11,384 nt of DNA, from the NCBI GenBank assembly GCA_023666975.1, contig JAMPAW010000110.1, positions 1-11,384 of the forward strand. Reading direction: 5' to 3'. Positions 5,233 to 11,384 of the stretch are shown here, piece after piece. The number at the start of each line of letters is the position of its first letter. Positions within the stretch are counted from its first letter, which is position 1. A program made the translations under genes and the position numbers. Origin of the DNA: Clostridium sp. Lineage in GTDB: Bacteria > Bacillota_A > Clostridia > Lachnospirales > Lachnospiraceae. The notes beneath the pieces were generated by a model, which did no database searches, was not told where the DNA came from, and saw nothing but the letters and a program-made list of their open reading frames with translations.

Positions 5233-6519
5233 TCAATCTCTTATTCCTTGTTCTGTTTCATTCTTCCCTATCCGGTATTGATATTCCGGTATATTTGAAA
5301 TCCCATCATCCAGAATTTTGTTTCCTAAATACTGAAAACTTCCATCTTCTGCAAATTTCACCGTAAGCTCATGGGTTATCACTGCATCATCACATAAAAT
5401 CATGCTGCACACCGCATCCACAGTTAATGTGACTGTTCCATCTTTGTTTTCTCTGATGTCCGTAACCTCTGGAAAGGAAGTTCCAAAATAGGTAGGCGCA
5501 TAATTAAAGCAGCCCAGCCTTGCCCATTCATAGGTTTGAAAGTTCTTATTAAATACCGCATATTTCTGTAATTCCTCTGGTGTTATAGGAAGATATTCCA
5601 TAATCAATTTTTCAAATTCTTCTTTTGGTATTCCCTTTTCATAATTTTCAGGATTAAACTTTTCTCCATATTCCATCATATAAAGATATTCGTACAATCC
5701 ATTATAATCCAAATCTTCCATATGCCCTGCATCCCAATTAGAACATAAAATATTATTACCCTGATAAGCCAGTCCGAGTACACACTTTTTTGACATTTCT
5801 CTGTTTTCATCAGTCATTGGTTTTATCCTGATCATACAGCTCCCATTTACCATTTCCGTCACTTCCGGATATTCCGGTACGCACAATTCATAACAAAACC
5901 AGCCTTTATCCGTATATTTCCACTCTTTTATTCTGGTATATGAAATGTAAGAAATGATCGGTTCACTTCCACTCTCCCATACAGCAGTTGCGCCTAGTAC
6001 ATACATATTTGTCCCGTCAAAGATAAATTTCATTCGCCCTATGCCGCCATCGGAATGTATCTCATATATTACTATCGAACCACTTACACCTTTTATACAT
6101 TCCCTAAGAAATTTGTCTACGCCCTCGAAATTTTCCATATTAAAATATATCCCTGTCACTATAACCGGACTTTCTGTATCTTTTAGTTCACTCTGCATTT
6201 TAAGTATCGTATCATCCGTAAGCACAGCATTAAAAGCATCACCCTTGTCTGCCTTTTCATAAATTCCATATATGCGTTCCATCATTTTTTTACAATCGTT
6301 TTCTGCTTCTTCTTTTTGACTGTAATCCACAGGCAAATCATAACCTTTTTCCATCTGCTCATTTATATCCGACTTTCCCACTGTTATTTCTGCATCTTCT
6401 GTCTGATTATTTTCCCCAACCTTTTTATCATCTTCCATTGGTGTATTTTTCCCACAGGCGCAGAATACGGTAATACATAATAGCAGATTGACGAGTAAAA
6501 CACATTTCTTTTTTAACAT
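5233..6519 (-). CDS. Exported paralogue 1 (probable lipoprotein, about 430 residues)
   Basis: A 428-residue protein with signal peptide MLKKKCVLLVNLLLCITVFC and probable lipidated Cys22; the lipobox FCAC is atypical. An acidic linker (28-75) leads to the mature domain. It shares two blocks with the next two genes upstream: 231-282 (IKPMTDENREMSKKCVLGLA, then NNILCSNWDAG...LYEYLY) and 355-402 (RENKDGTVTLTVDAV, HELTV, DGSFQYLGN). A NMENFEG motif (127-133) matches NMENYEG of the neighbour. No catalytic motif is visible. From memory it may belong to an uncharacterised family annotated DUF6070, which I cannot verify here. It starts 15 nt after the preceding stop with AAAGGA about 10 nt upstream. 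Role unknown; a cell-surface partner of the PBP is inference from the operon. Confidence 0.82.
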   Translation of the reverse strand: MLKKKCVLLVNLLLCITVFCACGKNTPMEDDKKVGENNQTEDAEITVGKSDINEQMEKGYDLPVDYSQKEEAENDCKKMMERIYGIYEKADKGDAFNAVLTDDTILKMQSELKDTESPVIVTGIYFNMENFEGVDKFLRECIKGVSGSIVIYEIHSDGGIGRMKFIFDGTNMYVLGATAVWESGSEPIISYISYTRIKEWKYTDKGWFCYELCVPEYPEVTEMVNGSCMIRIKPMTDENREMSKKCVLGLAYQGNNILCSNWDAGHMEDLDYNGLYEYLYMMEYGEKFNPENYEKGIPKEEFEKLIMEYLPITPEELQKYAVFNKNFQTYEWARLGCFNYAPTYFGTSFPEVTDIRENKDGTVTLTVDAVCSMILCDDAVITHELTVKFAEDGSFQYLGNKILDDGISNIPEYQYRIGKNETEQGIRD

Positions 6520-6534
6520 ACTAATTCTGTCCTT

Positions 6535-7827
6535 TCATTTTTCTATCCTCGGCACTTCCATTTCCTTCTGCTCTATGGAATTGGATAAATACCTGAATGT
6601 GCCATCAGCAAATGGCTGTACCACAATCTCGTTTGTAAAGGCATAATCTGAATTGTAATCTGCCCAAACTCCGTCTACATATAATGTGATTGTCCCGTCT
6701 GGATTTTCTGTATAGTCAACAACTTCTCCAAAAGGCGGGTATGGACTTGCAAATATCATTTCATATTTATAACTGTTGCTGTTTTCATCATATCCGCACT
6801 TTTCCCGTAACTGCCCTATTGACACCGGAAAATATGTAGTCATTATTTTTTCGTATGTTTCTGCTGGTATTTTCCAGTTTTCGGTCTTTAAATTTTCCCC
6901 TGTATATATCCGGTATATATCTTCAAACATACAGGGCATCAGAATATCTTCTACATTACTGCTGTCCCAATTTGTCACAAGAACATTGTAATTGATATAG
7001 CTCAATCCATATACATATTTAGCGGTCAATTCCCTGCATTTATCAGAAAGCGGCTTAATCCTCCAATATTGGCGCAAACTGGAATGTGCTATCACTTCTT
7101 CATACGCATAAATGAAATATCCCTTATCCGTCAGCTTGATTTCTGCTATATTGCTGACTAAGGTACTCTTAATCTCTGGTATGCCACCCTCACGCCAGCC
7201 AATCCCCACATAATATGTCTGTAATTCGCTGTTTCGGTATATAAAAGTCAGGACACTGATCAGACCGTCCCGGTTCACGTCATAAATCGTCACCATCGCA
7301 TTCCGCTTTTCCATATAAGCATCATAAAAATCTTCTATTCCCTCATAATTTTCCATATTCGTATCTTCCGCCACGCTGACATAACCTGCTTTTCCAAGAA
7401 GTGAAACGACTGTTTCACGCTGCTTACTTGTAAACACCTTAATATTAGAACCATAAGCGGATTCCCCTGTCAGTTCTATGTCTTTATATACTTCTTTCAC
7501 CTGCTCTGCCGCTGTCAATGCCGCAGCTTCCAATTCGCTTTTTTCCGTTTCGGTTATCAAGCAGTATTCCGCTTGCGGAAGAAACCATAAAGCTGTTTCC
7601 GATCCGCTTTCTTCCCCAATATCATTATCTGATATTTCTTCTTTATCATCAGACTGTATGGCTATATTTTCAGTAAATATCTCTACGGGCGGTTCCCAAA
7701 CTTCTTCTGAAGTATTCTTATTCTTTCTGTTCCAATGCCCGACAATAAGACTTGCTGCAATTATAACTATAAATAATGCCCCAAAAATTACTCCCCATTT
7801 TTTTAACAGCCATTTCACATCTTCCAC
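6535..7827 (-). CDS. Exported paralogue 2 (signal-anchored membrane protein, about 430 residues)
   Basis: A 430-residue protein with a basic N-terminus (KKW) and one strong membrane segment at about 12-30 (GVIFGALFIVIIAASLIVG). It has no cysteine near the segment, so it is anchored by an uncleaved helix and not by lipid, unlike its two paralogues. An acidic linker (38-80) precedes the shared domain, with blocks at 257-309 (IKPLSDKCRELTAKYVYGLS, then NVLVTNWDSS...FEDIYRIY) and 372-418 (TENPDGTITLYVDGV, NEIVVQPFADGTFRYLSN). The motif VNRDGLISVL (184-193) also appears degenerate in paralogue 1. The start is GTG at 7827, whose G is the last base of the previous gene's TAG, with GGAGGAGAGG just upstream: tight coupling in one operon. 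Function unknown. Confidence 0.82.
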   Translation of the reverse strand: MEDVKWLLKKWGVIFGALFIVIIAASLIVGHWNRKNKNTSEEVWEPPVEIFTENIAIQSDDKEEISDNDIGEESGSETALWFLPQAEYCLITETEKSELEAAALTAAEQVKEVYKDIELTGESAYGSNIKVFTSKQRETVVSLLGKAGYVSVAEDTNMENYEGIEDFYDAYMEKRNAMVTIYDVNRDGLISVLTFIYRNSELQTYYVGIGWREGGIPEIKSTLVSNIAEIKLTDKGYFIYAYEEVIAHSSLRQYWRIKPLSDKCRELTAKYVYGLSYINYNVLVTNWDSSNVEDILMPCMFEDIYRIYTGENLKTENWKIPAETYEKIMTTYFPVSIGQLREKCGYDENSNSYKYEMIFASPYPPFGEVVDYTENPDGTITLYVDGVWADYNSDYAFTNEIVVQPFADGTFRYLSNSIEQKEMEVPRIEK

Positions 7828-9122
7828 TATTCCTCTCCTCCATAGGTTTCTTTCGGAAAAAGTTTTTCCCTTTCTTCCTCCGTCAAACGGTCAGAATGCC
7901 ACCACACATCATATTCATCTACTGCCGTAATCATCTGATTCGATACATATTGAAAACAATCCTCACTTAATGGACGGATTACAACCTTATGTGAATATGA
8001 TTTAGACGTATTTTCATTTGGATATACTGCATTGATGATGAGTGTGATTGTTCCGTCCTCATTTTCTTTGTAGCTTACTACTTCCGGATATGGAATGTCA
8101 GGGTATTCAACCTCATAGAACCCTCTTATCCTGTATTCATAAGCGGCATCTTCCGCTGAATATACTGTCTTTTCCCGAATCGTTTCCCTGTCTATATTGA
8201 AATAGGTCATAATGACATTTTCAAATAAATTTTCCGGTATCTGATAAACTGAATCTTCCCCTAAATTTTCATTTGCAGAATAAGGAACAGCCTGCCCATT
8301 TAAAATCGGATAAAAAATATCAAATATATCATAAAAATCCAAATTCCCGAAGTTTTCTTCATTCCAGTCAATAAGAAAGATATTATTGCGCTCATAGCCA
8401 ATCGGCAATATGTATTTTCTGTTTAATTCCCTGCACTTTTCGTCCAAGGGCAAAACCCGCAGCGCCGTATGCTCTGGCGTATCACTCAATGTCAGTATAA
8501 AATTTTCATCTGAAAAATAGCTCCCTTCAAAAATTAAATACCCCTCTGCTGTGTATTCCCACACATCTGCCGGATAGCTTACCGTACTTCTGTTTTGCAG
8601 ATGTCCGTTTTGATCATATTGGTAATATCCCCTGACAACATTTACCTTACCGCCCTCTGTTTGCAAATCAAATTTCCAAAACCCAAATATATCCCGAATC
8701 ACGATAATTGTAATTTTGTCATTATCCTCATTATCTACTGCTTTGCAAAACTCTACTGTCCGTTCTGCCCCTGCCATGTCAACCTGATTTCCACTGTCAA
8801 CAGCTATATAGCCATTCTCCCAAAGCCTGTCAACAATACGACGCTTTACTTCCAGATTGTCATACACTTTTGTTTCTACTGCTTCATCAAAAATATCACG
8901 ATAAATGGCTATTATACCCTCTGCATCAATGCAATCACTTTCATCAACAGAAGATACTTCATCATCTGCCAATGTTATCTCAATATCTGACACCTCCGGC
9001 GGTTTGTCGCTGCATCCAGCCAGCATGAACATTATCAAGCTGGTTAATGCTATGAAATGATACTTTCTATTCTTTTCTGTCAAACCAATTCTCCAAAACC
9101 TTTTTATCTTTTTCCACAACAT
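7827..9122 (-). CDS. Exported paralogue 3 (lipoprotein, about 430 residues)
   Basis: A 431-residue protein with a clean lipobox LAGC (lipidated Cys37), then an acidic linker. Shared blocks lie at 224-274 (LPLDEKCRELNRKYILPIGY, then NNIFLIDWNEENF...FYDIFDIFYP) and 350-396 (YKENEDGTITLIINAV, HKVVIRPLSEDCFQYVSN). Two starts are possible. ATG at 9122 has GGAGGA about 8 nt upstream but lies 56 nt inside the PBP gene, and that GGAGGA also codes the PBP Gly-rich motif. TTG at 9083 has GGAG 7 nt upstream, overlaps the PBP by only 17 nt and gives a more typical 23-residue signal (MTEKNRKYHFIALTSLIMFM, LAG, C24). I give the longer form but regard the TTG as at least equally likely. First accessory gene after the PBP; function unknown. 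Confidence 0.82.
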   Translation of the reverse strand: MLWKKIKRFWRIGLTEKNRKYHFIALTSLIMFMLAGCSDKPPEVSDIEITLADDEVSSVDESDCIDAEGIIAIYRDIFDEAVETKVYDNLEVKRRIVDRLWENGYIAVDSGNQVDMAGAERTVEFCKAVDNEDNDKITIIVIRDIFGFWKFDLQTEGGKVNVVRGYYQYDQNGHLQNRSTVSYPADVWEYTAEGYLIFEGSYFSDENFILTLSDTPEHTALRVLPLDEKCRELNRKYILPIGYERNNIFLIDWNEENFGNLDFYDIFDIFYPILNGQAVPYSANENLGEDSVYQIPENLFENVIMTYFNIDRETIREKTVYSAEDAAYEYRIRGFYEVEYPDIPYPEVVSYKENEDGTITLIINAVYPNENTSKSYSHKVVIRPLSEDCFQYVSNQMITAVDEYDVWWHSDRLTEEEREKLFPKETYGGEE

Positions 9123-11181
9123 AGCCGCTTCCTCCTCTTCCTTTTACATCTTCTACCATACTAACAATAAGAATCGGCTTATCCTCTGTTCTTTCCGCCG
9201 TAAAGACTGCAAACCATCCAAGCTCAGTCCCGGAAGTGTCCCCCTTAGATGCTTTTATTTCCGCTGTCCCGGTTTTTCCCGCCAGCAGAATATCTTCCCG
9301 GTGCGCTGCATATCCGGTTCCATGAGGATCATTTACCACCTTTTTAATTCCTTCCAATACAAGGTTTGAATTGTCCGCCGAAAAAGCGCCTAAAATCCAA
9401 TACTCCGGTTCTGCTTTCTGATTAAATACGAGATAAGGTTTTATCATGTTTCCCTCATTGCAAAAAGCACTATACATACACGCCATATGTAACGGATTTA
9501 CTAAAATCTGTCCCTGTCCATATCCACTGTCTGCTAATTGTATTTCCGTTTCAATATTTTCTGTATTAGAATACTGCGATTTAGCCATTACAATTTCAAA
9601 TGGCAATTCCTCATTAAAACCCAAACGCATCAAAGATTCTTTCATTTCTTCTGCCCCGATCTTCAATGCTGCCTTTGCGAAATAAATATTATCGGAATAA
9701 ATCAATGCGTTTTCTAAAACAACCGGATTGTAATCATGGAGAGTTGTCACATGATATGAACCCCATGATGCGTCTTTCTGCCAGCTTAATCCTACATTCC
9801 CATAGTCCTCATTTGGATCAACAGCTCCTGACTGCAAACCAATCGCCGCAGTGACCGGCTTAAATGTAGAACCCGGACACCATACTTGTCGGAAACGGTT
9901 ATACATTGGTTTATTCTCATCTTCATTCAGCGCTGCCCACTTTTCACTGGATAATCCCATAATAAAATCATTGTTATCATAAGACGGTGTGCTTACCAAT
10001 GCCAGCACTTCCCCTGTGTATGGATTCATTGCTACTGAACAGCTTTTATCATTCTGAAACTGTTCATATAAAGCCTTTTGAAGTTCTGAATCAATTGTCA
10101 GCTTTATATCTTTTCCATTCTCAACTATGCGGCAGGCTAATTCTTCTTTTTCATTCCCCTCAGAATCTACAATATAAATCCGACACCCGTTCTGTCCTTT
10201 TAATTCATTCTCAAACAATCCCTCTGCCCCGCTTCTTCCAATCACGCTGCTTGCTGTATAACCTTCTCCGATATGGTTTTCTAAATCTTCCGCTGTCACA
10301 TTCTGAATATAGCCAACCAAATGCGCTGCTGCATCCTTTAATGGATACTGCCTTATTTCCACATCCGAAATCATGACTCCCGGTATTTCTAATAACTTCT
10401 GCTGTCTTTCATGCTCTTGCAAAATCTCTGCATCAGGCTCTAATGACATAAGCTCTATTTCCATAACTTTTTTCACTGTTTTTACTGGAACAAAAGAATC
10501 CTCCTTTACCCACTTTGCAGATAATTTCTTTTCGATTTCTTCCGGCTTCATTTCCAATAAATCTGCAATAAGCTCTATGGAATTATCTTGGTTTTCTAAT
10601 TTTCCCGGCACAATCCCTACGGAAGATGCAACCCCCTTTCCTGCAAGAACATATCCATTCCTGTCCAATATTTCTCCCCGCTTTGCCTGTGTAGTGGACA
10701 CCCTTACTTTATCCGTCCCGGATAATCCCGGATAAATTAAAGAATCTGTCCATGCAAGTTTGTAACCATCTTCCTTTTTTACAAAAAACGCTTCATTATC
10801 AAACACAATATTTCCAGCAACCGTATCAAATGAAGTCTGATATTGCACCCTGTTTTTTTCTTTGTCGTAAGAGATAATTGTAATAGTCATATTTTGTACT
10901 TCCATGCCTTCATAAATGGCAGAATTACGTTTTACAAAATCTTCCTCGCTAATCTGTCCTGAAACCTCAATATCTATTATTTGGTACATTTCTTTATAAT
11001 TTTGTTCCTGAATGTAACCCATATATCTAAGCAAAACTTCTTCCGGAGTTTCCTGATGACCTATTACTTCTAAATATTTTATTGAACATATGGTAATTAC
11101 ACTTATTCCCACAATCACTACAAGCAGCCATAAGGCTATATATTTTCTCTTTCTTTTTCTGTGTCCGCTTTTTCTTTTCAT
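9067..11181 (-). CDS. MecA-like class B penicillin-binding protein (transpeptidase)
   Basis: A 704-residue bitopic protein: basic cytosolic tail (KRKSGHRKRKRK), membrane helix about 14-37, a MecA_N/NTF2-like domain (about 43-155, TPEEVLLRYMGYIQEQNYKE), a PBP dimerisation domain (about 160-345, RGEILDRNGYVLAGKG) and the transpeptidase domain (about 375-700). All three active-site motifs are present: STFK (438-441, acylated Ser438), SDN (496-498) and KTG (636-638). It crosslinks peptidoglycan outside the membrane. The same architecture is found in PBP2a and in enterococcal PBP5, both of low beta-lactam affinity; low affinity here is inference. It is somewhat longer than PBP2a (668). GGAGG lies 5 nt before the ATG. 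First gene of a five-gene operon with a BlaI-type promoter, so probably induced by beta-lactams. Confidence 0.92.
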   Translation of the reverse strand: MKRKSGHRKRKRKYIALWLLVVIVGISVITICSIKYLEVIGHQETPEEVLLRYMGYIQEQNYKEMYQIIDIEVSGQISEEDFVKRNSAIYEGMEVQNMTITIISYDKEKNRVQYQTSFDTVAGNIVFDNEAFFVKKEDGYKLAWTDSLIYPGLSGTDKVRVSTTQAKRGEILDRNGYVLAGKGVASSVGIVPGKLENQDNSIELIADLLEMKPEEIEKKLSAKWVKEDSFVPVKTVKKVMEIELMSLEPDAEILQEHERQQKLLEIPGVMISDVEIRQYPLKDAAAHLVGYIQNVTAEDLENHIGEGYTASSVIGRSGAEGLFENELKGQNGCRIYIVDSEGNEKEELACRIVENGKDIKLTIDSELQKALYEQFQNDKSCSVAMNPYTGEVLALVSTPSYDNNDFIMGLSSEKWAALNEDENKPMYNRFRQVWCPGSTFKPVTAAIGLQSGAVDPNEDYGNVGLSWQKDASWGSYHVTTLHDYNPVVLENALIYSDNIYFAKAALKIGAEEMKESLMRLGFNEELPFEIVMAKSQYSNTENIETEIQLADSGYGQGQILVNPLHMACMYSAFCNEGNMIKPYLVFNQKAEPEYWILGAFSADNSNLVLEGIKKVVNDPHGTGYAAHREDILLAGKTGTAEIKASKGDTSGTELGWFAVFTAERTEDKPILIVSMVEDVKGRGGSGYVVEKDKKVLENWFDRKE

Positions 11182-11219
11182 AATAACCTCCGCATTGCAC
11201 TATTAGTATCAGTAACGCT

Positions 11220-11245
11220 GTAAATCTTACTGGTGTAAGATTTAC
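11220..11245. promoter_or_regulatory. BlaI-type operator O4 (perfect dyad)
   Basis: GTAAATCTTAC-TGGT-GTAAGATTTAC: perfect 11-bp arms with a 4-nt spacer, the most symmetric of the five copies. It covers the predicted transcription start of the PBP operon. Confidence 0.85.
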
Positions 11246-11248
11246 ATA

Positions 11249-11270
11249 AAATATTACACCAGTAAGATTT
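11249..11270. promoter_or_regulatory. BlaI-type operator O5
   Basis: AAATATTAC-ACCA-GTAAGATTT; reversed, AAATCTTAC-TGGT-GTAATATTT. It occupies the spacer and -10 box of the PBP promoter. Its reverse complement shares 18 identical bases (TAAATCTTACTGGTGTAA) with O4. Confidence 0.83.
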
Positions 11271-11279
11271 AAAAGTCAA
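11251..11279 (-). promoter_or_regulatory. Sigma-A promoter of the PBP operon
   Basis: On the minus strand TTGACT (11279-11274), a 17-nt spacer and TAATAT (11256-11251). The spacer is operator O5 and the start region is O4, so repressor binding and polymerase binding should exclude each other. The leader to the ATG is about 65 nt. Confidence 0.85.
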
Positions 11280-11315
11280 GTAAATTTATATTTGCACTGC
11301 TCTATATGCTTATAA

Positions 11316-11340
11316 TCGACACACCCTCTGGGAGTGTCGA
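11316..11340. repeat. Strong hairpin upstream of the PBP operon
   Basis: TCGACAC-A-CCC-TCT-GGG-A-GTGTCGA: an inverted repeat with 11-position arms (one A:A mismatch) and a 3-nt loop. No T-run follows on either strand, so it is not a normal terminator. It could be the end of a leader RNA or a protein site of the ICE backbone. Confidence 0.5.
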
Positions 11341-11360
11341 AAGACAAGAATAGCAAGCAC

Positions 11361-11384
11361 TGCCCATGTCCGGACACATGGGCA
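11361..11384. repeat. Inverted repeat at the right window edge
   Basis: TGCCCATGT (11361-11369) and ACATGGGCA (11376-11384) are perfect inverse complements around CCGGAC; the centre also contains the palindrome TGTCCGGACA (11368-11377). The structure reaches the last base, so its outer arms and any T-run are cut off. It could be a terminator or attenuator of the neighbouring genes. Confidence 0.5.

Noticed and set aside
7478..7970. Plus-strand reading frames of 150 and 64 codons
   Set aside because: They are antisense to paralogues 2 and 3, with low-complexity Ser/Phe/Pro-rich translations typical of shadow frames.
8595..8990. 131-codon plus-strand reading frame
   Set aside because: It is antisense to paralogue 3, has no ribosome site and no recognisable domain.
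9987..10735. Plus-strand reading frames of 129 and 120 codons
   Set aside because: They are antisense to the PBP transpeptidase and dimerisation domains, whose motifs are intact on the minus strand.
1..11384. CRISPR array, tRNA/rRNA genes or insertion sequences
   Set aside because: No regularly spaced repeats, no cloverleaf or rRNA-like sequence and no transposase frame were seen; the repeated dyads are promoter operators.

Overview
The window is A+T-rich DNA whose genes look like low-GC Firmicutes, most likely Clostridia (Lachnospiraceae-type gut anaerobes): strong AGGAGG-type ribosome sites, lipoprotein signals, Tn916-type regulatory genes and a BlaI/BlaR1 pair. The organism is inferred from gene families only.

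Left part (1-1240). The 5' portion of a Tn916 Orf7-like sigma factor runs leftward off the window. About 500 bp away, an XRE-family repressor (Orf9-like) is transcribed rightward. The leader between them is packed with inverted repeats, including a set of mutually exclusive hairpins. In Tn916-type integrative conjugative elements (ICEs) this divergent pair lies between the cargo (tet(M) in Tn916) and the xis/int end, so the rest of the window looks like ICE cargo.

Middle part (1300-4190). A receiver-less OmpR-type winged-helix regulator (minus strand) is divergent from a blaI-blaR1 operon (plus strand). Their shared intergenic region holds two good sigma-A-type promoters and three copies of a 22-nt dyad (consensus AAATCTTAC-N4-GTAATATT) that fit BlaI operators.

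Right part (4209-11280). A five-gene leftward operon converges on blaR1. In order of transcription it encodes a MecA-like class B penicillin-binding protein, three paralogous exported proteins of about 430 residues (lipoprotein, signal-anchored protein, lipoprotein), and a YARHG-domain lipoprotein. Its promoter carries two more copies of the same dyad, one inside the -35/-10 spacer. All three transcription units (winged-helix gene, blaI-blaR1, PBP operon) therefore appear to be one BlaI regulon.

Proposed working: a beta-lactam acylates the outer domain of BlaR1, its M56 protease domain triggers inactivation of BlaI, and a replacement transpeptidase is induced together with four exported accessory proteins and an extra transcription factor. 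The core is a mec-like resistance circuit. The paralogous exported proteins and the regulator carried with it are the uncharacterised part. The right edge (11281-11384) holds two strong inverted repeats and no gene I can support.
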